This document shows, one piece after another, positions 20,210 to 31,471 of a DNA stretch of 42,608 bases (position 1 is its first letter; every line of letters starts with the position of its first letter). Source of the DNA: Chara braunii (lineage: Eukaryota > Streptophyta > Charophyceae > Charales > Characeae); the NCBI GenBank assembly GCA_003427395.1, contig BFEA01000452.1:690373-732980 (forward strand). Direction: 5' to 3'. Under the pieces are notes generated by a model. That model ran no database searches. It was not told where the DNA came from and saw only the letters and a list, made by a program, of their open reading frames with translations. The translations under genes and the position numbers were made by a program.

Positions 20210-20639
20210 TAAGGGCCTCGCCACACTACTCCCTAAAGTGGCTGTTTTCTGGAGTGCAGCCTTGCCACACTACCGTAGATCCCAAATGTAATCTACCAGA
20301 TTGAATTCAGGAGTTGTCAGAATGTGGCTCCCGAGAGCACTTTCGAAACCATAGCCGGCGAAGCTGCATTTTTTGGAGATCTCCTTAGGACCTCCGAGTT
20401 TCATCCCAAATTCGGGGGACTGGAGATCAAAGAGACAAACAGACCTCGATTAGACTGCTTCACATTGAACGTGTACGGGTGTGGCAACTGTCATTTTCAA
20501 GGTTGGAGAGCAGCCCGTTCGAGAGTGCAATGTCTCAAAGGCACTCTCAAGCTGGATTTCACGTTCGAGTGGGATTTCATGTTCGGTAGCACTCCCAATT
20601 TTTTTTCTAGGACTCGGGAGTGGTGTGGTAAGGCCCTAA
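20210..20639. mobile_element. Harbinger-like MITE, 424 bp, with TAA target duplication
   Basis: The ends at 20213 (GGGCCTCGCCACACTACTCC) and, on the complement, at 20636 (GGGCCTTACCACACCACTCC) agree at 17 of 20 positions. TAA lies directly outside both (20210-20212 and 20637-20639). A 3-bp TAA/TTA duplication with a GGGCC-type terminus is characteristic of PIF/Harbinger and Tourist elements. The interior has one short ORF without any transposase signature, so the copy is non-autonomous. Confidence 0.8.
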
Positions 20640-21204
20640 CTATCCCTGTTTGACGATTCGATTGTCATTCATTCTTGACAAAGATCGTGAGGAGTACCGG
20701 GTTGGAAACCGACCACAACGCGTTGGGTCTTTCGACCGAGTATGCGATTAGTGTTTTCGGACTCCGGCGAGATGCTTGCGAGATCCCTATCTACGGGCTT
20801 ACTGCACTACACACCAGTTCAAATGTCTCTAGACTCCTCGTTCGTCCGTGTACTGTGATGGTGTTTGATAAGTCGAAAATTCGCAATTCACGCGACATAG
20901 AGCGTCATTCCATTACTCTCGATACGCACAAGAGACAAAAATTATGGCGGTGTATCTTTCGGTGTTCTAACGAAAGATTCACTCTCGTTTTGCATATTTC
21001 GATAATAGTGGAGCGAGGGCCATACATTTCGAATGTTGCGCAGTGGAACATGGACTTGTGTTCGGGTTTGATAGGTTTTTGGTTTTTCACTCTGATCAAT
21101 TGGAGCTTATCAGTCGCGTTGCGAATGATCAATCCATCATGGCGTGCTTTTCATCTCTTTTGGCTTTCAATGTCATTTTCTTCCTTTCTTGTCTTCACTT
21201 TTCT
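20640..21204. other. No recognisable gene
   Basis: A plus-strand frame is open from 20675 into the assembly gap, but its translation shows no domain, and most of its apparent length is N and microsatellite. Confidence 0.5.
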
Positions 21205-21222
21205 CTTTTTTTTTTTTTTTTT

Positions 21223-22197
21223 NNNNNNNNNNNNNNNNNNNNNNNNNNNNNNNNNNNNNNNNNNNNNNNNNNNNNNNNNNNNNNNNNNNNNNNNNNNNNN
21301 NNNNNNNNNNNNNNNNNNNNNNNNNNNNNNNNNNNNNNNNNNNNNNNNNNNNNNNNNNNNNNNNNNNNNNNNNNNNNNNNNNNNNNNNNNNNNNNNNNNN
21401 NNNNNNNNNNNNNNNNNNNNNNNNNNNNNNNNNNNNNNNNNNNNNNNNNNNNNNNNNNNNNNNNNNNNNNNNNNNNNNNNNNNNNNNNNNNNNNNNNNNN
21501 NNNNNNNNNNNNNNNNNNNNNNNNNNNNNNNNNNNNNNNNNNNNNNNNNNNNNNNNNNNNNNNNNNNNNNNNNNNNNNNNNNNNNNNNNNNNNNNNNNNN
21601 NNNNNNNNNNNNNNNNNNNNNNNNNNNNNNNNNNNNNNNNNNNNNNNNNNNNNNNNNNNNNNNNNNNNNNNNNNNNNNNNNNNNNNNNNNNNNNNNNNNN
21701 NNNNNNNNNNNNNNNNNNNNNNNNNNNNNNNNNNNNNNNNNNNNNNNNNNNNNNNNNNNNNNNNNNNNNNNNNNNNNNNNNNNNNNNNNNNNNNNNNNNN
21801 NNNNNNNNNNNNNNNNNNNNNNNNNNNNNNNNNNNNNNNNNNNNNNNNNNNNNNNNNNNNNNNNNNNNNNNNNNNNNNNNNNNNNNNNNNNNNNNNNNNN
21901 NNNNNNNNNNNNNNNNNNNNNNNNNNNNNNNNNNNNNNNNNNNNNNNNNNNNNNNNNNNNNNNNNNNNNNNNNNNNNNNNNNNNNNNNNNNNNNNNNNNN
22001 NNNNNNNNNNNNNNNNNNNNNNNNNNNNNNNNNNNNNNNNNNNNNNNNNNNNNNNNNNNNNNNNNNNNNNNNNNNNNNNNNNNNNNNNNNNNNNNNNNNN
22101 NNNNNNNNNNNNNNNNNNNNNNNNNNNNNNNNNNNNNNNNNNNNNNNNNNNNNNNNNNNNNNNNNNNNNNNNNNNNNNNNNNNNNNNNNNNNNNNNN
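21223..22197. other. Assembly gap, 975 N
   Basis: The gap is preceded by a run of T (about 21206-21222) and followed by (CA)n, so it probably opened at simple repeats. The long ORFs crossing it are artefacts. Confidence 0.99.
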
Positions 22198-22425
<228 letters not shown>

Positions 22426-23156
22426 CTTATCCGCGCGCGCACGCTCCTGTCGTGGTTGGTACTCCTACTGTCTTTGTGAGTGTTCTGGTTCTGCTACCAG
22501 GTAATCTGATTGATGGTTTGTGTTGTTTCGAGTGTAAGTCTTGTGATGCTCCCACGAAGGGCATAATCAAGGTGTACTCATACTAGGTGTTTCCCGGCGT
22601 GATTTTATGGTCAGATGCATCCATGTTCAAATGGTAATCGTTGTCTAAAGACACTGCGAGAACAAGGATTGTTGAAAGGTGACTTTATACCCACAGCAAA
22701 ACGTGGAATAATCCCCATGGATCATGCTGACATATTAAGATTCTAAAATCAGATAATACTCGAAATCTTGAATTACTACTCTTTCGTGGATAATGGATCA
22801 TCATTATGGTCGACAGTTCACTTAATGAAGCAATCTTTTGCTAAGACATTAAGGTCGATCGCGTTATCTCGTTGGAGTACAGCCAGGCATCGTTTTTTTA
22901 TACCGACATGCAAATTGTCTTCAAACCAAACGGTTGTTGATGTTATACCTCACAGAGTCGCAAGAATACGAGCCATGTTAACCGACAGACAAATGATAAA
23001 GGTTGCTTGAAGACATGATCCGAATGGATTCAATGATATCTAATATAGGATCTAATTTACTGCACTCTCATCCGTATAGTATAATGTCATTTAATACAAC
23101 TTACAATAATATAATCCAATGTTTAGCTCGGTGGAAGAACTGCCACACCTGGTTGG
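22426..23156. other. No recognisable gene
   Basis: Only short ORFs; the one at 22768-23010 has no domain signal. Confidence 0.5.
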
Positions 23157-23296
23157 TGAATTAATACCTATCGCCTACCCCCAGATAAAATGCACGGTAA
23201 TTATTTTTTTATCATCAGCCTGTAAGTGAATTACTACCTATCGCCTGCCCCCGGATAAAATGCGCAGTAATTATCTCTTTATCGTCGGCCGGTATG
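23157..23296. repeat. 70-bp tandem duplication
   Basis: TGAATTAATACCTATCGCCT starts at 23157 and TGAATTACTACCTATCGCCT at 23227, each followed by a GATAAAATGC and a GTAATTAT segment. The two copies differ at about 12 of 70 positions. Confidence 0.88.
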
Positions 23297-23344
23297 ATCT
23301 AAATATCTTTAGATCGAAAGTTATCCTCCCGGATGTAGGTATAG

Positions 23345-24338
23345 TAATGACCGTTTTTTCCTCGCAACTGCGTACGCCAAGCAGTCAAGCGTAGCCATGA
23401 CCATTCCTATTGCAATCGCCATCGTTGTTAGCGCCGCCAAAGCCAGGTGTCAGTCATGCCGCTGATTGCAAACGAAGATTTTCAATACATTCTTCATGTG
23501 CTGAATAATAGCATCGATGGCAGGCAGAAAATCATGTACGCCTTGACCTCGATCAAGGGTGTGGGGCGGCGATTTGCAAATCTTGTGTGCAAGAAGGCCG
23601 GAGTAAGAGACCTGTAGAATGGACTGTTGTGGAGATGAATAATCTTATAGTGATCGTGGTCAACCCAAGACAGTTCAAGATCCGGGACTGGTTTCTTAAT
23701 CCCAAGAAGGATTGCAAGGATGGGACGTACTCGCAGGTCGTGGTCAATGCTTTAGACATGAAGCTGCGTGATGACTTGGAACGACTTAAGAAGATCATAA
23801 ACCATTGCGGTGGTGCGTCACTACTGGGGTTTCCGTGTTCGCGGACAACATACAAAGACGACTGGTTGCCGGGGAAGGACTGTCAGTGTGTCCAAGAAAC
23901 GTTAAAGTGATTGTCGAGGCAGAGGTCCATGGGTCGTTCTCCTGTTTGCCCAGCGGAACTACGGTGGTGGAGATCAATCATCGCAACGAGTGAATGGATG
24001 GAAAATGTACGATCAGTGGATAGAGGAAAGATGTACGATCAGTTTATCGGTGGAGCTAGCGTTCATGGAGAAACTTCTAATGACAACTAAGTTATGGCGA
24101 AGATGACGGTACTGAGTTTTTGCTGTTGTGATACTGTATTATGGTTCTAACCATATTTTATCGACCCCTAATCATTGTATGGTGGCGGAACCCTAGGCGG
24201 TGTTGGAAACCCTAATCATTTGGTGGATATTTTGGTATGGGTTGCGCATAATCTTGTGCTATCTTCGCTGAATGGCGATTTCTGAACGGTGTATTTTTTA
24301 TTTCTTTTAAAAAAAAAATAAAAAAACAATAATGACCG
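23345..24338 (+). mobile_element. Processed retrocopy unit of RPS18 mRNA with 9-bp target duplication
   Basis: TAATGACCG at 23345-23353 is repeated exactly at 24330-24338. Between them lie about 100 bp of 5' UTR, an intronless coding region, about 400 bp of 3' UTR and an A-rich tail (24309-24327). This is the structure of an mRNA reverse transcribed and inserted by LINE machinery. It is apparently full length, since 5' UTR is included. Confidence 0.9.
23456..23905 (+). pseudogene. RPS18: Ribosomal protein S18 (uS13) processed pseudogene
   Basis: The first frame reads [10 protein letters not shown], a [19 protein letters not shown] segment and [10 protein letters not shown], the conserved start of eukaryotic uS13, a small-subunit protein at the subunit interface. 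After a small deletion near 23605 a second frame gives [45 protein letters not shown] and KKI. After another frameshift near 23800 a third frame gives [17 protein letters not shown], then SVSKKR and the TAA, which is exactly the family's C-terminus. The span is 450 bp against about 459 for a 152-codon gene, and there are no introns. Two frameshifts and a premature TAG in the first frame show it is not functional. The parent gene is not in this window. Confidence 0.94.
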
Positions 24339-24377
24339 CGTGCCGTAAATGGACTAAGACCCTTTTAAATAAAGGGT

Positions 24378-27300
24378 ATGCTGGTAGACGATAAAATGAC
24401 AAAGGAGAACTTCCGTAAGCTACTCCCAAGTACTTCCTTTCAGCAAGTGGTACAGCTGATTCACCCTTTCGATCAGGGAGCGCCACCGGCTATCTCACAG
24501 GAGGACATGCTCGATTACGTGAAGGTCTACTACGCGGACATTCTTACAACCACGCGCTGTCAGGACACTGCGGACTCAGATCTCTCTCAGAAATTGGACA
24601 TGTGGGAAGACACCACAGTCCAACTGGAGGAGGTGGATCGACTGGCATTAGACAGACCAGTCACAGAGGAAGAGTTTAAGCAAACTCTCATGGTGATGGC
24701 TGCTGGGAAGTGCCTAGGAAGAGATGGGTTGACAGTGGAGTTCTACCGGGCCTGTTGGGAAGCGTTGGGGCCTGCTCTAGTAGAAGTGTACAATGAAGTC
24801 TTGATTGGAGGGAAACTGGGAGGGGCTATGACGCACGGGGTTATTTCGGTCATGTTTAAGAAAGGTGATAAGGCAAACATTAAGAACTACCGGCCTATTT
24901 CGAGTCTTAATGTTAGCTACAAGATACTGGCCAAGGCGCTGGCGCTCCGGTTGGGGGCGGTCCTCCCAAAATTTAGAGAGAGATCAGGGAGCATTTGTAC
25001 AGGGAAGATCTATCTTTGTCAACATCTTGACGGCCATTGAGAGTATTGAAGTAATTCAGGGAGAGAACTTGGATCTAGCGATACTTCTATTGGACATGGA
25101 AAAGGCCTACGACCGGGTCGGTTGGCCTTTCGTGCTGACGACATTGAAGAAGCTAGGATTTGGTCAGGGATTCTACAGGTGGGTCATTGCTATGTATACC
25201 CTCGCTACGTCTGCCGTGCAAGTCAATGGTCACCTGTCGAAAACATTTCACCTGTCCAGGTCGTTGTGTCAGGGGTGCCCCCTGGCTCCACTTCTCTTCG
25301 TGCTCCAGTTGGAGATCCCCCTCAACCGTATTAGGAGGCACCCCCGCATCAAAGGCCTTCACACATTCGCAGATAAAGACTGCAGAGCTAAGGCGCTCGC
25401 CGATGATATGCTGCTAATCTCTGCTAATACAGAGGAATCGTTGGGGGCGGTGAAAGAGGTTTTGTCAGAATACTCCCTGCTATCTGAGGCTCAGGTGAAC
25501 TGGTCCAAATCGATATATTTACTGCCACAAGGTAGGAATTTAGTGGTGGAGTGGGGTATGCAAAGGGTGAATGCAGAAACTGGAGAAAGATACTTGGGAG
25601 TGATGGTTAGTACTCAGGTGATGAGCATCACCGAAGGGGCGATCCTCCAACAAAGAGTAGGAGCAAGACTGAGAAGTTGGGGCCCGACGGGTCATTTATC
25701 ACTGTATGGGAGAGCCTTAGTCATCAATGTTTCTTTGTTCTCTCTTATCTGGTTCGTAGGAATGGTACGAGAACTGGCAGGTGCTGTCATTACAGAGATT
25801 CGAAGATTGGCAGCAAGGTTCCTTTGGAAACCCCGAGCCAGAGAGGAGGAAGGTTTCATAAGGAAAGTGGCATGGGAACTGATTACATTCCCTAAAGACC
25901 AGGGGGGACTAGGGCTAATTGACCCACAGAGGAAGAATCAGGCTCAACTCAGGCAGTGGCTGACGAAGGTGGCTATGGCAGAGGAGAAAGAAGATTGGAT
26001 TTGGTTGGCGGAGAGACTATTAATGAGAGAATGGCAGCTCGGTCGTCCAGAGGACGTATGGGTTTGTTTTTTCATAGAATCATTCATGAAAAAGAGGTTG
26101 ACCTCGGAATTCTGGGATACAGTGAGAAAGGCATGGTTGAAGCAACCACCGGAGGAAAGGGAGCCTCCAAGGACTAAAGAGGAGGTGCTGCGGCAAGGAT
26201 TGTTCGAAAATTATTTTATTGTGAACGAGGAGGGAGTGAGCTTTCGGGTCAATGGGTCCCCGGGGTCATTTGGTAGGGCCTGGATACGGAAAGGAGTCTC
26301 AAGAATAATGGATTTGTGGTCCGAGCCTTTGGGCACGTGGAAGCCATTTGCGGAGATACACCAATCCCTACGGGGGCTATGGCACGCGGAGGAGCATTGG
26401 CAGCAGCTGCTTCGGGCCATCTCGGCAGACTGGCAATTCCTCCTAGGCCCAGAGGGAGTAGACCCGGTGGGCACTTGGTATGTTGCACCACCAGAGCAAG
26501 GCAGAGAAGAGTTGTGGGAGCTGCAGGGGTTTACACATGGAGGGTTCAGAGAGGTACAGAGATGGGTTACTGCAGGTCCAAGCTCCACTTTAGTCCCGGT
26601 AGGGAGAGAGGTGATCCAACAGTGGACCAACCCACCGCAAGCCAGAGTCATCCAAGAGCGGAATCGCAGAGGAACAATCCGATCTATAGTATGGGTGGGG
26701 AGAGCTTCCCTCAGAGAAATTCCAATCGACCCTAGGGCCTGGAAGTGGAGGGAAGGAGTGACCCTAAGAACAAGCCCCCACGGAGTCTATCTTTCGAATT
26801 ACTCAGTGGCAGAGTTTTACAGGCTGGCGAATAGGTCAAGGAGAAATCCAGCAAGCGTGGCAGTGGCTAGATGGGGTGCGGTTCTAATGGAAGACCTACA
26901 GGGACGGGAAGGGGACTTTTTAAAATTATGGAATGTGTTGTTCACCCTTCCGCATATGAAACAAGCGAGTCTTCTTTGGTTGCTCTCCCTCCTGGTTACT
27001 CCCTCAGCGGTTTGGTTATGCAATCGAGGGATGGAGGAGGTCCCTCTGAAATGCTCTCGCTGTTCTTGGCCATTCGAGTCCACCAAGCACTTGTGGTGGG
27101 ACTACCCAGCGTCAAAGAGGGTATGGAAATGGTGGGAGGACCATTGGAAAAGAATGGGAGGGGAGGGCATTGAGTGGGACGAGCGATGGGTGCTACTGGG
27201 ATTTGTCCAGGAAGACTATACTGGTAAGGAAGGTTGGCCATACGTGGCCTAAGTGACTAGAGCGGTTATCAGCTCTGTCATCTGGGCTGACAGAAACCGG

Positions 27301-27470
27301 TCCAGATTTGAGGGATGACCGCTGTCAGATCAGGAAATCACAGGGAGGATTAAGCAAGGACTGAGAAGAGCTATCTGGGCGGACTGGCGCAGGAAGGTCA
27401 GAAGCGGTAAAGGGCCAAGAAGGGAACCAGCTGGCAGGGTTTCACACACTGAGAGGGTTAGTGGTCTCTA
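24378..27470 (+). pseudogene. LINE ORF2 remnant: reverse transcriptase and zf-RVT region
   Basis: The first part (24378 to about 24970) holds the N-terminal RT blocks: GRDGLTVEFYRACWEALGP, VMFKKGDKANIKNYRPISSL and YKILAKALALRL. A frameshift near 24970 leads to a frame open to 27252 with RDQGAFVQGRSIF, the catalytic Asp in LLLDMEKAYDRV, CQGCPLAPLLF and the ADD box in ALADDMLLIS. Near 27050 a CSRC dyad followed by HLWWDY resembles the C-terminal zf-RVT finger; the expected final Cys is Tyr. A TAA at 27250 and a TGA near 27316 lie inside the region that still resembles ORF2 (VISSVIWADRNRSRFEG, QGLRRAIWADWRRKV), so the ancestral stop is the TAA near 27470. The enzyme would carry out target-primed reverse transcription. 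This copy is inactive. Confidence 0.92.
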
Positions 27471-27966
27471 AATGGCCGAGTTCGTAGTAGAGTAGGTAGG
27501 CAGATGTAGACATAGGAATGTGTTATTTCAGTAGGGAGGACCAGGGTTACTCGGTTAATATGGAGGAGGCTAGAGAGTACCTTAGTTTAGAACTAGAGCA
27601 CTCGGTTCTGTAGGGACGCAGTGGTCCATGTAGAAGAGTGTTGTAGTGTAATGGAACGCAGGTAGCGTTCCACCAGATCGTATAGATCTGGGCGTCGTGT
27701 TAGACGATGTAGAATAGGTAGCGTTTAGATAGAAGAATGCATTGGCGGAAAGAAAGGAAGGTTCACAAAGTTCAGGTAGGTTTGAGTAACAGTGATAGGG
27801 AAGTTGAGTTTTGGGTTTGAAATTGAAATCGCAGTGGTTGACCTCCGGCTCGGCTGGGGTCGTAAGCTAAACTGGCTGATGCTGCCAGGATAACACCGGG
27901 TAGATTTGTGGGGTCCCCGACCTCAATTATGTCTGTTTTGGAATGAAATGATAATAATATTTCAAA
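27471..27966 (+). other. LINE 3' untranslated region
   Basis: Non-coding, purine-rich at first, leading into the A-rich tail. It contains a GATCGTATAGATCTGGGCGTC stem-like stretch around 27676. No ORF of note. Confidence 0.6.
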
Positions 27967-28147
27967 TGAAAAAAAAATTAAAAAAAAATGGGCGAAGAAC
28001 ACTATAGTAACAAATACCTTTGTTCATCGTCCGTGTCGCTGCAAGCCCACGAAGGCTCACACGCAAGAACCCGACCGCTCATCCAGAGCAGTAGCAATGG
28101 CTGCCATGAAGACACACATAGGCAAGCTTCTGTTGATCACATAAACT

Positions 28148-28935
28148 TCACTTATAGGAACTTGGTGCTTTATAATCCTCATCATCTTTCTCATCCAGAA
28201 AATTATCAACATAAGCTGATTCTTCAATGGTTCCATCAATATCTTCTTCTTCATATTTTCTCCATTTGATTCGACTTAGGCCATCTACCCTGTTCTTCTC
28301 AGTTGAAATATTTTCCATAACAAAATCAAAAGTCCAAATAAAGGCTATCCATCTGCTTACTGTTGGATCCAGTTGTTGGTGTTTCTTAATTGCACCAACC
28401 GCAACAGATGCATCAGTTCTCAGAGTGAATCTCCTCCGAAGGACATAGTGTTTGAAGCACTTGAGATACTGGATAATGGTCAATAGCTCTTTCCTAAACT
28501 GGGTATAGCTTCTTTCTGTGGAGTTGAGAGTCCTGCTCTCAAACCTCAAAGGTCTTTCTCTACCATTCTCATATTTCTGTATGCACCACCCAGAGCAACT
28601 GGTCCTCCATCTGCCTGAATGATGAAGGGTCTACCCCCTTCATCATCGTAGTAGGACACTCCCAGCACTACACCACCATCTTTTAATTTTTCCGGCAGAG
28701 TTTCTGCAACAGCCTGTTTTTTCTCAGTCCAAGATAAATCAGCCCCTTGTCTCACCATCTCCCTCAGAGGTTTTGCAAGGGTAGCAAAATGAGGAATAAA
28801 AATCATCCAGAACCCACAGACACCCAAGAAGCTTCTGACATCTCTCACCCGTTTGAGGGGTAGAGGCAAGTTCAAAATTTTGTCTATCTTCTTGGGGTCA
28901 GGGCTCCCACCCTTAGAGAAACATTTAAAGCCCAA
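28148..28935 (-). pseudogene. gypsy B RT connection and RNase H domain
   Basis: The right part (28546-28935) reads the RT connection segment: KIDKILNLPLPLKRVRDVRS, FLGVCGFWMIFIPHFATLAK and PLREMVRQG. The RNase H start IIQADGGPVALGGAYR follows. A frameshift near 28552 leads into 28148-28549 with QFRKELLTIIQYLKCFKHYV (catalytic Glu), FTLRTDASVAVGAI (Asp) and VDGLSRI (last Asp). So the active-site acids survive although the frame is broken. RNase H removes the RNA strand during reverse transcription. The sequence between 28148 and 27990 has no clear homology and no integrase zinc finger. Confidence 0.9.
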
Positions 28936-29999
28936 AATGGTGACCTCTGCTTGGAAGAGAAGTGAATTTGGTCCACTGGCAGTCAGATTATACTTCTGAA
29001 AACTCTCTAGGACCAGCTTACACCTTCATCATGCTCCCAGACAAACTTTCTGACACCATCCCCAACCAAAGTCTCATCTCTTACCATAGGTTTTTTCACA
29101 GGATTATCATCAATATAAGGGCTGGTTATCTCTGGCGAGATGTCCTGCATGACTTTGATCATATCCCTTTGAACCACTGCCNTTCACAGGATTATCATCA
29201 ATATAAGGGCTGGTTATCTCTGGCGAGATGTCCTGCATGACTTTGATCATATCCCTTTGAACCACTGCCACACCATTAGTCCAACCTTGAGGTACCACGC
29301 ACATCTGAATGAGGCCCCTTGGTGTGTGCATGACAGTCATCGGTCGGTTAGTGGGATCAATGGGAAACTGATCATAGCCAGAATATAAATCAATTAAAGA
29401 ATAAATGCATCGACCAGCAAAGGATTCAGAAAAAAAATCCGCATTAGGGAGGCTTCCTGCATCACGTACCATTACTTAGTTGAGTTTCTGAATTTTTGTA
29501 TCCATCTCAATCTACCCCCTGATTTCCAAAAGCAAAACCAGTAGTTAACATACGATAGGACTGTCACCGGTTCAACAACATTAGATGCAATTTTCTTATC
29601 AAGATACTTTACCACTTCCGCCTCTTCTTTCATCGTATACTTGGTTGGTCTGTCATTCCAAGGGATGTGATCAACCGTCCAGATTTTTGCCATCTTAATC
29701 ATATCAACATCCAACCGTCCTCTTTCTTCATCAATAAAGGAGAACATATCACAAAACTCTTGACACGCTTTTAAGATATATTCATTCTCTTTAGGCAGGA
29801 TAAATTGATCTGAGTCTATCTTCATCGTGTCAAACCTTTCCTTGGTGACTCTTTTCCCCAATTTTGCAGATTCTCTTAATGCTTTTAGAATTCTCCTTTC
29901 TTTTTCCAGTGCTTCGTCATAATCCTTCTCTATTAGGAATGCCACCGAGTTCTTCTTCACCCCTTTGGGCTTGTACTTTCTTTTTGAACCAGTGACCAT
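28936..29999 (-). pseudogene. gypsy B reverse transcriptase, N-terminal to YIDD region
   Basis: The right part (29472-29999) is the protease-RT linker and RT start, with LKACQEFCDMFSFIDEERGR, a WTVDHIPWNDRPTKYTMKEE segment and a KKIASNVVEPVTVLSYVNYW segment. A stop separates it from 29110-29472, which gives YSLIDLYSGYDQFPI (first Asp), GWTNGVAVVQRDM and the YIDD catalytic box near 29115. The YIDD region lies in an 87-bp stretch printed twice around a single N (29095-29181 and 29183-29269), which is most likely an assembly error. The segment 28936-29110 is frame-disrupted and joins this to RNase H. Confidence 0.88.
29095..29269. repeat. Exact 87-bp duplication around a single N
   Basis: 29095-29181 and 29183-29269 are identical base for base, separated by one N at 29182. 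Two contig ends that overlap but were not merged would give exactly this. Confidence 0.95.
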
Positions 30000-30205
30000 T
30001 TTCCTAAAAAAGGGTGGGTTGATGCAAACTTTAATTCCATTTTTCCACCTTTGGCAGTCTCGACGACCTTTTTAAATGCATCAATCCGCTCATCTTCGTC
30101 TTTGAGTTTGTCAAGAGCTTTCATCATCTTTGAAATCTGGTTGATATCAACTAAGACTTCCTCTTTGAACTCTTGTTTGTCTTTCCCGTTTATTTTTCTT
30201 ATCCT
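30000..30205 (-). other. gypsy B protease-RT spacer
   Basis: Lysine/glutamate-rich decayed sequence joins the protease half at 30206 to the RT linker at 29999. No separate gene is seen. Confidence 0.5.
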
Positions 30206-31434
30206 CTAAGCAGACTCTTCCCTTCTAATTGAGTTGGCTGATATTTTGTGTTTGTGATGATAAGCCGTACAGACCATGAAGGTTTGTTCTTGTGCAGTCT
30301 TCGGGTCTTGCGGACTGATCCAGGACGACCCTTCATGACTGAAGAACTGGACAGCCTCCATCCTGTGTAAGAACGGAATGTCGAGAATACAGTCATGGTC
30401 TAGGTCTGGTACCACGAATCTCAATAGCTCGGTTGTCATCATCCCGACTTTGATAGGCAAATTGTCAATAAATCCCGCCACGAAGAGCTCTCCAGCAATA
30501 TTGCTTAGCGTTTGCCTCGTGGGCCTATCAATAGCCAGGTCACAAACCTACATTGCCTTCTGAGAGATAAGTATCATTTCCGCCAGGCTCGGATGTCCGG
30601 ATGTTTACCTGATTAATATTTAGGTAGAAAATTCGGATCTCCGGCAGACTATTTTATCCGGATTTTTCGATCTGGATGAAAATTCCGGATTAATTTCGGA
30701 CATGGAAAAATTTGGCCCTGCGCATAATATTTTTTTTTACCGAAAAAAAAATAAATTCAAAACATTATGGAAAAAACGTATGTTGTTCATGTCAATGATA
30801 CGAACAACTTTTGGCTTGAGGTCATTGTTGATATCTCAACAGATACAAAAATAAAAATATAAAACAGAAAAAGAAAATAATATTTGGATAAAAAATTGTA
30901 AAACGAATCAAGGATTCCCCCTTCTAAACCCCTTCATTCCCTATCTTACCCCCTTTCAACCCTTTCATGACTTATCAAGCTTTTTATGAAATAAGAACAT
31001 AGTTCTATTGTATTTTTCATGCGCAATATTACTTTTGTTTGTTTGTTTTTTTTTGCTTTTTTTTGGCCATTTTTTTAATCATCCGGATTTTCGGATAATC
31101 CTAGCCCCCGATAATCCGACCAGATAATCCGACGAGATTATCCGACCAGGTATGCCGTGCTACGTAGATTAATATAGATCGTTAAATAACCACAGCCCAT
31201 AGTTGCGAATCTCATCTTACATCCGGGCAAGGTCCTGTTAACCTGACTGGGAAAGACAGATCCTAGATAATTAACTTTCAAGTTCATTATTTTCTTCTCA
31301 ATTAACTTCTTCAATTCCTCTCTCAACTTAGGTGCTAGTGTCATTGTCTCCTTGAAGATCTTAGTAATTACATCCATAATTACAGTTGCATCCTCTAGTT
31401 CACTCTTGAGTATGAATTTTCTCTTCTTCCCTTA
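30206..31434 (-). pseudogene. gypsy B aspartic protease, split by an insertion
   Basis: The N-terminal part (31138-31434) reads LKVNYLGSVFPSQ, LPGCKMRFATMGCG and YLTIYINLRSTAYLV, the strand that leads into the protease active site. The frame then enters a hAT-like insertion (30588-31145). It resumes with AEMILISQKAM, a TAG, VCDLAIDRPTRQTL, GFIDNLPIKVGM and LDHDCILDIPFL, the usual second half of retroelement pepsin-like proteases. The catalytic D-S/T-G expected between YLV and AEM is absent, so the insertion coincides with loss of the active site. The protease would cleave Gag-Pol in the particle. Confidence 0.85.
30588..31145. mobile_element. hAT-like non-autonomous insertion in the gypsy B protease
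   Basis: The insert is 558 bp and AT-rich. Both ends are built from TCGGAT words: TCGGATGTCCGGATG on the left, and TCGGATAATC, TCGTCGGATTATC and GGTCGGATTATC on the complement of the right. CCAGG is present on both sides (30583-30587 and 31146-31150), shorter than the 8 bp expected for hAT. The interior holds GAACAACTTTTGGCTTGAGG, nearly identical to AACAACTTTTGCCTCAGGGT in the hAT MITE at 13555-13833, and the same AT-rich tract follows it. That shared core is the main reason for the hAT assignment. Confidence 0.65.
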
Positions 31435-31471
31435 CTCACTTCTTTTGGACAAGGGTTCTGGTTCTTGATCA

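Larger units (their letters stand above)
24339..27988 (+). mobile_element. LINE (L1-type) non-LTR retrotransposon, 5'-truncated
   Basis: The element carries an RT and C-terminal zinc-binding region followed by about 500 bp of 3' UTR and an A-rich tail (27967-27988). The AP-type endonuclease and any ORF1 expected upstream are missing; homology starts around 24378, just after the right target duplication of the RPS18 retrocopy. The exact 5' end and the target duplication could not be found. Its tail directly abuts the minus-strand gypsy B remnant, which loses its integrase at this point. Confidence 0.9.

Noticed and set aside
24865-24969. ATG at 24865 as the start of a LINE protein
   Set aside because: The first 35 codons of that frame overlap the RT homology of the other frame; the real homology enters this frame only near 24970 through a frameshift.
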